The notes: generated by a model from the letters alone, not told the origin. 64,000 bases of DNA from Linum tenue (GCA_946122785.1 CAMGYJ010000010.1:33211608-33275607); one strand, 5' to 3'; shown: positions 23,717 to 35,353, numbered from the stretch's first letter. Numbers and translations: made by a program.

Positions 23717-25651
23717 TTAGTTGCTTAAAAATATCTTGTAATTGTATATATGTTTTCAAGCTAGTGGGTATAACTTATAAACAACATGCTAACCACCGCT
23801 TAATTAACTAATGACATTGCTGATTAAGCACCAATGCAGTGCAATTAAGTTGACCTCTTCTTCCCCCAGAGAGATCTAGTGTATGTGTGTTTAACTGTAG
23901 GATATCAATCAACATCCCAACTGAAATAGTCTCCTCCCATCATCTTTCATATAATGAATTCGACGCAATCGAATGCCTTAATATATCGTTCGTTTTATTT
24001 CAATTCTAAGTTTTATTTGTATAATTTAGCATCAGGAAATGGAAAAGATCACATCAAAAATAAATCCAACCAGACCAATCAAATTTGTATTTCATCTTAT
24101 ATTGATACACTCGCTGCCTCTTTCCTTTCATTAGGAGGATTGTACTAAATATTAACCAAATACGAGATTAATTAGTGGTTGAGTCTAGCTCGTCTCGACG
24201 ATGCATATTGGTTTGATCGGGTCGATTTTGGTAGCAATCACTTTCACAACTATCTTATCATGTTCATATGATCACCTAAATGATAAGAATTGGTGAAACA
24301 ATTTTGTGGAGAAATTGATTAGGTGCTTTGTACGTAAAGTTAAGAAAATAGAAAAATGACGAATTCTCATAATTAATTAAACGACTACTACTTTGCTAAA
24401 ACATTACAACACCGGAAACACTTCCACAGGAATTAGAAAACAGTGTAAATGACATTTACAACTATGAGCAGACATATCGCTACTAAAAAAAACACTGCTA
24501 CATCCAAAAATCCCTTGATCTCCTTGCCTGCACAATCACGTGACTGCTATATCCAAAACTATATTTATCTCCATGTCTGCACGTTAATCCTCCTTGGGAG
24601 TTGGGAGTTCCCAAGGCTAGGAAATGTTTTAAGGTGTAGTAGTAACACTAACGAATGTTTTTTAGTTAGGGCAAGATAAAATTATATGTGAATTAGCGGT
24701 AAAGTGACCGACCAATCAGAGTTAGTAGGAATGTAAGGGAACGGATTAGTTCAGTAATTTTATGACTAGTAACAATGAGTAACTCATTCACATTAGTATG
24801 ACATCAGTATCCTTCTCTCCTGGAAAGTTTTTTTATCTTTTCCTCTTTATTTTTTAACGAACGATTTCTCTCGTTTTAAGTCAAAATTTTAAAAAAATTC
24901 ACAGATAAATCGGATTAAATGTGCTCTTTAAAATGATATTCATTTTGATATATTTTTAGTACAAAAAAAATTGAATAACTTTTTACCAGTCATTACCATA
25001 TGGTATGCTCCTATTTAATACCATATGGTAAGAAAGCGTACCATGATGGTATGAACATACCAATATGGTAAGAAGGTTGAATACATGGTAGTAGGAGTAT
25101 ACTAACTGTCATTTACGATTTTTATCATTGTTTACTACAAGTTACCACCCACATATCATAGTGGTAAAGTATGGTAATTTTTTGTCCAGTATTTTTTTCA
25201 CCCAGAAATTTGTAGATCCAATAGATCATGATGAACTCATTCCTTATGAGCAAACGTTTTCAAAAACGACCTAAAAATGAAGAAGTTACCATTTGGTATG
25301 TAGTTGGTAAAAAAAAGTTTCTCGAAATATATTGAAAATTGATCTCATTTTGTAGAGCACAATGAACTCGTTCCATGTGTGCAAAAAAAAATTGAAATCC
25401 GAGTTAGAACGAAAAAGATAAGAGTCGATTAAGAAAACTAGGGAAAATAAAATGTTTTTAATTAACCCTTAGATCTGGATTTTCTGTACCCACTTAGATC
25501 TAAATGTTCAGATATAGTTACTTATAGGTCATAATCAATGGTTGGTTACTAAGTCGGAATCTTAGTTACTTATAGGTCAGTAACCAATGATTGTTTACTA
25601 AGCCGGAATCTAAGGGTAATTAATTAACATGTTGAACAATTTGGGCTTGTA
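23717..25651. other. Spacer between two head-to-head Helitrons; no gene
   Basis: AT-rich DNA without a credible coding frame. It contains a weak long inverted repeat (about 24850-25430) and a roughly 180-bp segment (25457-25635) whose ends are inverted copies of TTAATTAACCCTTAGATC. Within the latter a direct repeat of about 60 bp (TTAGTTACTTATAGGTCA) is present. A perfect TACCATATGGTA palindrome lies near 24996 and again near 25020. Confidence 0.55.
24850..25430. repeat. Degenerate long inverted repeat (possible foldback element)
   Basis: The left arm (TCTCGTTTTAAGTCAAAATT ... TGTGCTCTTTAAAATGATA) and the reverse complement of the right arm (TTTCGTTCTAACTCGG ... TGTGCTCTACAAAATGAGA) can be aligned over roughly 90 bp with many mismatches and gaps. 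This suggests an old foldback or MITE-like element. Exact ends and target duplication were not identified. Confidence 0.4.
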
Positions 25652-26015
25652 TCAACAGTATAATTTATAGCTGAAAAGTAAAACTGCAACCTCCATTCAA
25701 ATTTTCCTGCGCATAGAGTGATTTTAGGAGTCTGACGTGGCAGGGTGGTTCCACGGGATTAAATTAAAAATCCCCGCCTGACAGGAGAGATAAGAAACCG
25801 TCGGTTCCCATTACTTTTTTTGGGCTGAAATCGTCTTCCGTCACTGCCAACAAAGGTTGTTCTACCACCGCCTCTCCTCCAACCACCATATCCTACCAAA
25901 CTTGCTGCTATTAAAAAAAAAATCCCACCTTTTCCATCTCTTTACAAGTCCAATTCACCATTTGATAGTCTCTCTGTGTTACTCCGCAATCAGTGAGAAA
26001 TCTGAGGCCACGGGG

Positions 26016-26540
26016 ATGACTTCCAATTTCTCGGTTGAGGGAACCCCTCGACAGAATCACCTTCAGTGCGTTGTTCTCGGTAAGCAGTTACAGAGACCAA
26101 CAATGCTCTGCATTTTAGTGAAAGATTCAAAGGGTTTGTGATTAACGGTTAACTTGACAATGGGTCGATGTTTGTTTCGACAGGCGATGAGAAGGAAGAA
26201 GTGAACGACAACCCGATCGGGCAGGTCCGACTTACGGTTCCGATCACCGACGACCCGACCCAGCCGGTCCTAACTTTCCGGACATGGGTCCTCGGAATCC
26301 TCGCCTGCGCAATTCTTTCCTTCGTCAACCAATTCTTCGGCTACCGTCAGAACCAGCTCTTCGCCGACTCGGTCTCCGTCCAAATCGTGGTGCTCCCACT
26401 CGGGAAGCTAATGGCGGCAACTCTGCCTACCAGGAAATTCAAAATTTCCCCCTTTTCGGACTACAAATTGTCGATGAATCCGGGGTCGTTCAACATGAAG
26501 GAGCACGCCCTCATCACCATCTTCGCCAGCTCGGCTCGAG
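26016..26540 (+). pseudogene. Oligopeptide transporter (OPT) N-terminal fragment in Helitron
   Basis: Two exons remain, 26016-26079 and 26184 to about 26540, joined across a 104-bp GT-AG intron. They encode the cytosolic N-terminus and first transmembrane region of a plant OPT (YSL/OPT superfamily): DNPIGQVRLTVPITDDP, VLTFRTWVLGILACAILSF, NQFFGYRQNQL, then LSMNPGSFNMKEHALITIF. Intact OPTs have about 700 residues and 12 or more membrane spans and import peptides or metal chelates; only about 140 residues are present. The sequence diverges from OPT after ITIFASS, marking the capture edge. The 5' leader upstream of 26016 may also be captured. The frame across the fragment is open, so it moved fairly recently. 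Confidence 0.85.
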
Positions 26541-28263
26541 GGAGTGGAGGTTGTTCCGTCACTATATTTTTCATTTTGGTTTTGTGCTTCTACTTCAAGC
26601 TTTATATGGCTATTTCAGTTTTTTTGTTTTTTGCGAGAACGCAGGATGCCAAAAAAAATTCAAATGGGGTGTTTATGAAAAACGAAAAAAACTCCATGAT
26701 TTTAGGTGAACACTAATTTTACTTTACAGGTGAAAGAGTGGAGAGCCGAAGGAAGAACCAGTAAAAGGGATGGTTGTTGTGAGATGATTATGTTTCCTTA
26801 ATTACACCAACCAACATGAATCAATCAATTCCATGAATAATATAACATATTTATGAAACAAACCAAATTTAACCCCATAAAGTGATTGGATGTCAGATAG
26901 ATTTTCAGGGCTTCATAGTTTGTGATTTGTTTCTCTCATTTTGGTATGTTTCAGAAGATTTGGGGCTTAATACAATAATGACTTTTCCCTTGAGGTTGAT
27001 GATTCTATCTAACCTATAGTTTTATAATTGAAATCCCTCGACTGTTAGACTCCTTAATCTAGGTTCCTCTTTGTCAGTTTGCATTTGTTAATGGGAAATT
27101 TTGACTAAATACATTCCTCTATTGAGTTGTTATGGAACATAATACAATGCCTTTTTTGTTCGTTTGTGATGATACGTAATACTTAGAATGGTTGAATGTA
27201 TGTTTATGCTGATAAACATGGTTCACCAAACTGGCAAACTCTTAATCTTATGTTACTCAGATTCATGTGTTGTCTATTGAATTGTGCCGCGTGCTTGCAG
27301 TGATACCTAATGTTTCTGCTGCCGCTATGAGAACTGTAAGGGTAAGCAACTTAGGTGGGTGAAAGTGTAGTCAGTGGAATGCTCACTAAAAAAGCTCAAA
27401 GTATGGTCCATGTAGATGTAGTGTTGTTGGTGCTATATATGCAAGCAACGAGGGAACTAAAAGGGGATGGAGACATGCATGTGTGTAATTGTAGTTAATT
27501 TGGATAATTTGTGAATGAGGTGTCAAACCGTTCAGGGGATATATGAGTTTCAAAGTGGAATTTATGTGTTGGGTAAAGGGTTTATATAATTAATGGGGTA
27601 AAAAATTCGACGTGGATTGTGAGAGTACTCAAAATGCTGCATAGTTTGGAGACTAATTACACTCCACCTACATGTGATGGTGGTTAATAATGATTAGCGT
27701 AATTGTGCACGCAACCATATTTAGCCAAATAAATTCATTCGAGTTCAGTTAGTTTTCTTCCATGCTTTCATTCATTGGAATTGTTTTTCTCACCTTGGTA
27801 TCATTTGAGGGGATTTGTGGATTTAGCAGAGCAAACCTTTTTCCTTCTATCTAAGCTATACTTCTAAAATAGTAATTGACAGCTCCCCAGAGCTTCTGTC
27901 TTCCTTGCTATATGGTGTTTACATTGTTCTTATTTCCAGTCTATATGTCCTGACTTCAAAGTATTCACTCTACACGTTATCTGTCCAAACTCCAAAGGGA
28001 ATCATGTACAAACCTATTAATTGAGAAAAAAAAATCCCAATCAAGTATAAAACTTTTCATCAAGGAATTGATTATGATAAGTGAGAACACCATTCATCAA
28101 TAAGGTTCAAGGTATATAAATTAAACTCTCAATATATTAATTCATATGATTGCTTTAATACTAAGAATTGAGTTTTATTTATCATGTTTTAATAATATCA
28201 ATCTCGATTATAAAAAGTCAACTATTAGTTCCAAACAAAATGTATTTAACTATTTATCAAGAT

Positions 28264-28652
28264 TAGGGGTGTCAGTTTAGTTCGGGTCGGGTTCGGTTAC
28301 CCGAACTGAAACTCGAAAAAACCAAAAACTCGAAACCGAAAATCACTAAAACGGAACCCGAAACCGATAAGGACTTGCGGGTTCCGGTTATCCGAAACCC
28401 GAAAATTCCTTATCGGGTTCGGGCTCGGTTAAAGCAAAACCGAAACCCGAAAACCGGAACGCCTAAGAATACGAGTTGAGTTCTATTCATTGGAGGTTTT
28501 TAGCCGGAACCCGAAAAATCGATAAGCAAAACCGAACCCGAAGCCGAAAAACCCAAAACCCGAAACGAACCCGAACCCGGAAAACCAAAAATATATATAA
28601 TCGGGTCGGTTTTGGGTAAACCCGAAAAACCGAACCCGAATGGACACCCCTA
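28264..28652. mobile_element. Short hAT element inside Helitron 2, 389 bp
   Basis: Inverted ends TAGGGGTGTC and GACACCCCTA are flanked by a perfect 8-bp duplication ATCAAGAT (28256-28263 and 28653-28660). The interior is made almost wholly of CCCGAAA, AACCGAA, CGGGTTCGG words in both orientations. Non-coding. Confidence 0.88.
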
Positions 28653-28717
28653 ATCAAGATATATCATCGAAATAGATATCTCAAAATATTCCGACCAACG
28701 GACGGGTATAAGCTAGT

Positions 28718-29213
28718 ATGTATATATAGAGAGAGTTGGCGGCTGGCTGCCGGCCTGCTGCTGCTTTTATTTTTTATTTTAGCTAATATATGTGGTATTA
28801 AACCGAAATGTGTTTAATTTTCTCACAAAAAGAGTGTTTAATTTCCAATATAAATTATCAAGTAGTAGTGATTAAGAAAAACGAATCTCATTGCGGCCTT
28901 GTTTGTCTGACTCTGAATCTCTGATGGTACCGCGACCCAAAATACGGATGCGCTTACCTTTCTCTAACTCCCTTGTTCTTCACGTTCTCTTCACCAAATT
29001 CTCCTTCTGGATGCATTGTTGCCCGTAGCTAATAAGTACGTGTATGTAAAAGTTATATTTATTCACGTGTGTGTGGAATTCCTTTCTTTTTGGCATTACT
29101 GGGTAGATGTTTTTTTTAAAGGATGCGTAGATGTTTTATCAGTGTTATAATCAAATAATTTGTGTTGTTGGGAGAGCCGGAGAGGTCATGAGAACTTTAA
29201 CATGCGACCTCAA
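28718..29213. other. Intergenic, no gene seen
   Basis: AT-rich spacer between Helitron 2 and the next hAT-like element. No supported feature. Confidence 0.55.
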
Positions 29214-29921
29214 CAGGGGCGGACCTGACGACACCCTCCGCCCGAAAATTTTGTGAAGGACCTCCATTTTTTCGGTACAAAATTTTTTAATTAAGACTTC
29301 CGACACCGCTCTAATAATTATAAACGACGCACCTTCATTATACAACAATAGTTTTAATGTTATAAAGTTATTCATCATAATTAGTAATTAACAATAATAA
29401 GTAAAATCAAATAAGCATGTTTGTTTTAAGTAACCCACAACCCAATTTAACTTGTCGATTTGTAGTTAATAGGTGAATTGCGTATATTTATGGGAGATAA
29501 TTGTGGTTTGATTTTGGTTAATTTGGTAGAACTAGAGAAAAATGCTCATGATATTACTTTAGGCATACTTTGTTTTTTCTAAAATTGTCGATTGGTAGAT
29601 TGTAGTTTACTATATTTGATTGTAAAAAATTTATTTTAACTTTGATTTTAGGCGTAGGTCGAATTTCTTTAGTTGAGTGACTAATTTATGAATGATTATG
29701 TAGTTGTGTATATCGTAAAAGGTTTGATTTGCAACATAAACAATGAATGTATTTAAAAAAAAATCAGGATATGACAAATTGTCATAATTTGTAGTAAACA
29801 TGACGTTGTGAACTTATAAATGAATTTCCTGTAATTTCTATTGAATTTTTATTTAATTATTTTATTTATTATAATTTTTTATCGAAGACACCCCTCTTCA
29901 ATAATCCTGGGTCCGCCACTG
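29214..29921. mobile_element. Non-autonomous hAT-like element, 708 bp
   Basis: Ends CAGGGGCGGACC and, from the right, CAGTGGCGGACCC match a common plant hAT terminus. Flanks GACCTCAA (29206-29213) and AACCTCAT (29922-29929) agree at six of eight positions, consistent with an aged 8-bp duplication. The interior is AT-rich and non-coding. Confidence 0.65.
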
Positions 29922-30124
29922 AACCTCATGGGCATACCAGCTCTAGTACTATATCATAAACTACCTAGTCACATAACTCAAATTGTTGAGAGATGTCCAT
30001 GTGTGGTACTTAATCACTTTTTTACAGGAATCGGTGGTTCTAAATCCATGTATATAACGGGCATGCATAATGTGTCATTTTGTTATTGGATGAAATCTTC
30101 ATATTGTTCAAGGATTCGAGACCA

Positions 30125-30460
30125 GGAGCGTAGCCATGATTTTACTGAAGGTGAGCCTGAAATAAAAATATTAAGAAATAAACTTTGTTAGTGTTTACAA
30201 TGATACACGACGGTTTTCATATATATATTGGAACATTATTCATCATCCAACTTATTTAAGACACCACTCTCAACATAACCTACTAAAAAAATATTCAAAC
30301 CTTCATCATTCATTGGACTCCGTAGTTTTGTCCTTCACGTAGTTGATAGCTCAATGCAGAAAATACTCTTTCAACACTTGTTGTGGCGATTAGCAACAAT
30401 AACGCCAATTTCACAAGTCTATCACTAATCAAAATGGCCAGAGTTTCGTTTGGGTAAGAG
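30125..30460 (-). pseudogene. hAT transposase C-terminal relic
   Basis: On the - strand, bases of about 30448 down to 30305 encode ETLAILISDRLVKLALLLLI followed by ATTSVERVFSALSYQLREGQ and a stop. This is the hATC dimerisation motif (ATxSVERxFSAL) at the extreme C-terminus of hAT transposases. A hAT-like end (AGGAGCGTAGCCATGATTTT, about 30127-30146) lies just beyond, so the piece is the 3' end of a larger element. No other part of the transposase or opposite end was found, and the right boundary is unclear. Confidence 0.7.
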
Positions 30461-30755
30461 AAGACAAATAGTGAATTAGGGATTGAAATTTGGAATAAAC
30501 AATTAGATATATGTGAAAATTATAGTTTTCTATATATATTATGTAATTTATACATATGATCAAGATTTGTTGTATCTGTTTACACCTAAAAAAATAATAT
30601 TGTACCACATTGATTATTTACAAGGCATTTATTATCTTTATAAGGCCAGATCATTAATGACAATTAATGTTATTTGAACTGGGCCTCATGATAATAATTT
30701 TAAGCCCCAAACTACTAAGTCTCCAAGAAGGAGCTAGTCTCGTCGCGAGTTGAAA

Positions 30756-31025
30756 AGCCCGACGTGGTCATGAGATCTAGACCATGTCGACATCAAATCT
30801 AGAGCTTTACGTGGTCATGAGATCTACACCACGTTTGCTTCAAACTTAGAGCTCGACGTGGTCGCGAGATCTAGACCGCATTGGCATCAAATCTAGAGCT
30901 CTACGTGGTCATGAGATCTAGACCATGTCGGCATCAAATCTAGAGCTCTACGTGATCATGAGATCTAGATCACGTTGGCTTCAAATTTAGAGCCCGCCGC
31001 GATCGCGAGATCTAGACTACGTCGT
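30756..31025 (+). repeat. 47-bp tandem repeat in LTR U3 (second copy in 3' LTR)
   Basis: A unit built on ACGTGGTCATGAGATCTAGA recurs at 30762, 30809, 30856, 30903 and 30950, exactly 47 bp apart, nearly six copies. The matching array in the 3' LTR lies at about 34541-34805. Upstream position relative to the TATA box suggests an enhancer-like role, which is inference. Confidence 0.85.
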
Positions 31026-31254
31026 GAGACCATGTCCAAGATTTGAGCTAACAAGTTGGAAGTAAGAAGGCAAGTCATGTGGGAGAGGCGAGTAACAAGA
31101 CGACAGTTCCAGGATGAAGAGCAAGCAGTTAACGGAGAAACTGCTGATTATACCACGTACAATGACACGTCAGCCACGTCCGAGAAAGAAGGGAAACAGT
31201 TCTTTTTGGAAGTTACTCTAAGACAGTTTTCTACGACGGTTATCATCTCAAGCC

Positions 31255-31262
31255 TATAAATA
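31255..31262 (+). promoter_or_regulatory. TATA box of LARD-like LTR
   Basis: TATAAATA in the context CCTATAAATAGG, within the LTR and downstream of the 47-bp array. The same box occurs at 35040-35047 in the 3' LTR. Initiation would fall roughly 30 bp downstream, near the G tract. Confidence 0.7.
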
Positions 31263-31606
31263 GGAGGAGGAGTTGACAGAGAGGGGGGGGGGGGGGGAAA
31301 TCACCACCTGACACCACTTGTCAAGTTTTTATCAATTTTATCTTTCCTCTGCAACTTTTATCAGTAGTCGTAGATTTGGAGCTCTCTCAGAACCTCCATA
31401 GGAGTAGGAGTAACTTAATGTAGATCTGTCTCGAGAGTCATGTAAACATTGATCACCCTTGTTCGAACTGTGTTTGAAGAGGTGTGAACTGTGTTAAGTT
31501 AATCGTTGTCCAAAGAAGTCAAGGTGCAATCAATATCAATTCAACGCAAGTTTTCTCGCCGGAGAACAAATTTGGCACACCTGGTGGGACACTTGTGGTC
31601 GATTCG

Positions 31607-32071
31607 ATGGCTCCGAGGCGGAGGAATCAAGAAGGTAACGTTCCGACTGGAATCGTGGAGGAGCAGGTGGCCAACATCAAGCATGGCCAAGCATTAGAGG
31701 CGGGGACTGGAGTAAATGGTGGAGCAGAGATCTTGGTGGCGACCACGCCTAGTGAAGATCTTGGTGAAGCCGTGGGGGCCCTTCGCCAGATGATGGAGGA
31801 GAATCGCAAGATGCTTGCAGAGAACCGTCAAGCCTTGAAGGAGAACCGCAAAATGGTGGTAGAAAATCGTCTAGCCTTGGAGGAGAACCGCCAAGTGATG
31901 GAGGAGAACCGCCGATGCATGGAGAAGGCCTTGGCATGTACCAATAAGATAATATCTCAACTTGATTGTTTTTATTCAAGTTTTGATAGGCGTGTGGATA
32001 ATATTTTGGAGATAAGTAAAAATGATGTAAGAGATTTTGGGCAAGTGTTAATAAAACCAGTGTCGCAATGA
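31607..32071 (+). CDS. Coiled-coil ORF of LARD-like element (gag-like, unassigned)
   Basis: ATG at 31607 lies 39 bp inside the 5' LTR and opens a 154-residue frame ending at TAA 32069-32071. After MAPRRRNQEGN and a variable leader comes a run of about seven-residue repeats each containing ENR: EENRKMLAENRQALKENRK and onward to ENRRCMEKAL (about residues 65-110). This predicts a long amphipathic helix or coiled coil. No zinc knuckle, protease or other enzyme motif is present. The position right after the primer site is that of gag, so it may be a degenerate gag or a separate RNA- or self-binding protein. I do not recognise the family. Confidence 0.6.
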   Translation: MAPRRRNQEGNVPTGIVEEQVANIKHGQALEAGTGVNGGAEILVATTPSEDLGEAVGALRQMMEENRKMLAENRQALKENRKMVVENRLALEENRQVMEENRRCMEKALACTNKIISQLDCFYSSFDRRVDNILEISKNDVRDFGQVLIKPVSQ

Positions 32072-34361
32072 ATGGTTTTGCCGCAAAATGGTTTAGAACC
32101 AACACCAAATAATAAAATTGTGTGAAAAAATCTTTCTACCTCCTGTGGCTGCTATACCCAGCCACAAACAGAGAACTTGTTATCTCCAGTGGCAACTCAA
32201 CCGCCCCCTCTACGTGAGAGCTGTGGTGAGAGGTCCACCTCCACTTTGAACAACAGTGATGGGGTCTTGCATGTACAAGGTGATGTTCAACCACTCATTC
32301 TCGAGACAAGATCACATGAGACACTTGTCAATGGACGAAATGATGAAGATCCGTTAAACGTGGGAACAAGTACCACCACATGCTTGCCCACCCCCAAAGC
32401 CACCCCTATTGAGTGGACAAATAGGCGATTCTGATGGACTCAAAACACCTAGAGCTCAGCAAGGGGGGCATGAGAGTCTAATTTCCCACAAGTTGACGCC
32501 GAGATGTCCATCTGGGGGGCATGTGGTGTCTAAGAGGTCACATCAATCACAAGCAACACATGTTTGTGCTAAACATATTAATTTGGCTAAGTTTGGATAG
32601 GGGGGCATGCCTCCAACCACTTGAAGTGGACATGGGGGCATATCTAACAAGTCACGACGTGAGAAAGCCATAAAAAGTTATTATAGATTTGAAAATTTGG
32701 CCAAGTATGGACAAGACATGTCCAAGAAGCCATATGAAGTGCAAGTCACACATGTTTGCGATAAGCATGCTAATTTGACTAAGTCTGGACAAGGGAGCAT
32801 GTCACCCACCATGAAGAATGGAGTAGAGGGCATCTTCAAGAAGACACAACAAGTCAAACCCCCACATGGATTTTGTAAGCGTGAGATTATGGACAAGGGT
32901 GGATTGGGGGGCAAGTCCATGTCAATGAATAGTAAGTACTCGACACCAACTACAAAGAGTGGACATGGCGGCATGTATAAGAAGTCACCATACACACCAA
33001 CCAAACATGGCTGCACAAAGAATCAATGGTGGTTGAGTGCTAAGTGTAGGGGCCAACAAGGTTTATATATTGAAAGACGAAGACAAGGAAGCTACACGAG
33101 TGGTTGTCAACTTGTCAAGCCTAAACCTGGTCCCCAACATCGTGAGGAGATTAAGCGTGTATCAAGTGGGAGGAAATCAAGGCAGAAGAATAATCATGAT
33201 AGCCTTGACATGTAAAGTAAGGTGGCCCAAGCAAAGAAGCATGAGACCTCATGCAAGGCCACCAAAACTAGACAGGCTGACTATGTACCACCCATTAGTA
33301 AGCTAGAAAATTCAAAGTTAATGTATGAAGATTCATCTCCCATGGTGGAAAAGAGTCATGTGGTCTATGGATGACATGTCTGGTTTGATCAATGGACTTG
33401 GCAATGGGTGTAAACCTTTGGTACATTGATTGTTGCCAAAGGCTATGGAGAGCAGTGACATTTGTCACTTCTTGCCATATAAAATAAATAAATTTATATA
33501 ATGTACTTATTATATATTAGTTATAAAAAAAATATTGTAGCCAACCATGGCTAAAAGAAACGATAGAAGGAAAATATCAAAGTGAAAATCTTGAGTCGGA
33601 GTTGTTAGACTTCGACATGAAGATCTTGCCACCAAGGCATTGTGATGGCTTGACATGACGAGCCATACATCAGGCCATGCCATGCCATGTTATCTTGTCC
33701 CGAGTAGCCACGGCCTGGGGGCATGATGACTTGAAAGTGGTAGTAGAGGAGTGGTGACCATAATGTATCTACCAACATAAAAATGAACATTATATTTTTC
33801 TAAGGCAAAAAAGTAGACGGCTTGACTTGTCGCGAGGGAGATGTCTAGCCTTATGACGAGGTGGGATGAGCCAATCTATGCCAAATTAGGTGCGAAAAAT
33901 TCTAAGTTATTCTCTCAACCATATGGCCAAGTACGAGATGTCAATGAGGGTGTAGGTGATAAAGTGAAGTTCGTGTCTCGTTGAATGCATTAGGTGGCTT
34001 GACCATTAAAAGCCAAAATTTGGCTAAGGCATAGGACGAGTCGTTGACGTCGAGTTCCATCCGGCCATGTTGGCATGATCATTGAAAGCCAAAATCTGGT
34101 TAAGGCATGGAACAAGTTTTGACGTCAAGTTCCATCTCGCCATGTTGGCTTGACGTGAAAAACCAAAATTTGGCTGAGGCATGAGACAAGTTTTGACATC
34201 GAGTTCCATCCTACCGTGTTGGCTTGACGTGAAAGCCAAATTTTTCCTAAGGACGAACTAGGTGTGTTGAGTAGACACTAGCCAACTTGTTACTTTCGCT
34301 GGCATGGTGGTGTTCAACTACTTAGTCCATAATTATTATGCACTAAGTAGTTGGGGGCATT
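32072..34361 (+). other. Non-coding interior of LARD-like element with repeats
   Basis: No frame resembles pol. The stretch carries dispersed GGGGGGCATG and ACATGTTTGTG...AAACAT words (about 32460-33010). A tandem array of about 75 bp units is centred on GAGTTCCATC (34052, 34127, 34201). Medium-length open frames here (for example 32697-33215) have repetitive composition and no recognisable domain. Confidence 0.65.
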
Positions 34362-35353
34362 TGTTTACACCTAAAAAAATAATCTTGTACCACATTGATT
34401 GTTTACAAGACATTTATTATCTTTATAAAGCCAGATCATTAATGACAATTAATGTTATTTGAACTGGGCCTCATGATAATAATTTTAAGCCCCAAACTAC
34501 TAAGTCTCCAAGAAGGAGCTAGTCTTGTCGCGAGTTGAAAAGCCCGATGTGGTCATGAGATCTAGACCATGTCGGCATCAAATCTAGAGCTCTACGTGGT
34601 CATGAGATCTACACCACGTTGGCTTCAAACTTAGAGCTCGACGTGGTCGCGAGATCTAGACCGCATTCGCATCAAATCTAGAGCTCTACGTGATCATGAG
34701 ATCTAGACCATGTCGGCATCAAATCTAGAGCTCTACGTGGTCATGAGATCTAGATCACGTTGGCTTCAAATTTAGAGCCCGACGCGGTCGTGAGATCTAG
34801 ACTACGTCGTGAGACCATGTCCAATATTTGAGCTAACAAGTTGGAAGTAAGAAGGCAAGTCATGTGGGAGAGGCGAGTAACAAGACGACAGTTCCAGGAT
34901 GAAGAGCAAGCAGTTAACGGAGAAACTGCTGATTATACCACGTATAATGACACGTCAGCCACGTCCGAGAAAGAAGGGAAGCAGTTCTTTTTGGAAGTTA
35001 CTCTAAGACAGTTTTCTACGACGGTTATCATCTCAAGCCTATAAATAGGAGGAGGAGTTGACAGAGAGAGGGGGGGGGGGCGAAAATCACCACCTAACAC
35101 CACTTGTCAAGTTTTTATCAATTTTATCTTTCCTCTGCAACTTTTATCAGTAGTCGTAGATTTGGAGCTCTCTCAGAACCTCCATAGGAGTAGGAGTAAC
35201 TTAATGTAGATCTGTCTCGAGAGTATGTAAACATCGATCACCCTTGTTCGAACTGTGTTTGAAGAGGTGTGAACTGTGTTAAGTTAATCGTTGTCCAAAG
35301 AAGTCAAGGTGCAATCAATATCAATTCAACACAAGTTTTCTCGCCGGAGAACA
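34362..35353 (+). repeat. 3' LTR of LARD-like element
   Basis: A 992-bp partner of 30577-31568, ending GGAGAACA before target duplication GTATC at 35354-35358. Confidence 0.92.

Larger units (their letters stand above)
25652..28716 (+). mobile_element. Helitron 2 carrying captured OPT gene fragment
   Basis: It starts TCAACAGTATAATTTATAGC after host A (25651) and ends with the imperfect hairpin CCGACCAACGGACGG, spacer GTATAAG and CTAG (28713-28716) before host T. Both termini match Helitron 1, in the opposite orientation. There is no Rep/helicase. From about 25980 to 26540 it carries the 5' part of an oligopeptide transporter gene, and a small hAT (28264-28652) is inserted close to its 3' end. 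Other exon-like pieces (for example 27301-27341, flanked by CAG and GGTAAG) may derive from further captures but were not identified. Confidence 0.85.
30577..31568 (+). repeat. 5' LTR of LARD-like element
   Basis: Contains a 47-bp tandem array (about 30756-31025), a TATA box and a long G tract (about 31284-31297) just downstream of the expected transcription start. Near-identical to 34362-35353. Confidence 0.92.
30577..35353 (+). mobile_element. Non-autonomous LTR retrotransposon (LARD-like), 4.78 kb
   Basis: Two 992-bp LTRs (30577-31568 and 34362-35353), TGTTTACACC to GGAGAACA, are flanked by the 5-bp duplication GTATC (30572-30576 and 35354-35358). The 2.8-kb interior holds only a coiled-coil ORF and repetitive non-coding sequence; protease, RT, RNase H and integrase are absent, so it relies on a helper. 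The LTRs differ at roughly 2 percent of positions by eye. Primer-site region TTTGGCACACCTGGTGGGAC lies three bases inside the 5' LTR; a G-rich tract (GTTGGGGGCAT) precedes the 3' LTR. Confidence 0.92.

Noticed and set aside
32697..33306. 172- and 89-codon frames in the LARD-like interior
   Set aside because: The composition follows repeated GGGGGCATG and ACATGT words, frames overlap each other, and no retroelement domain is present.
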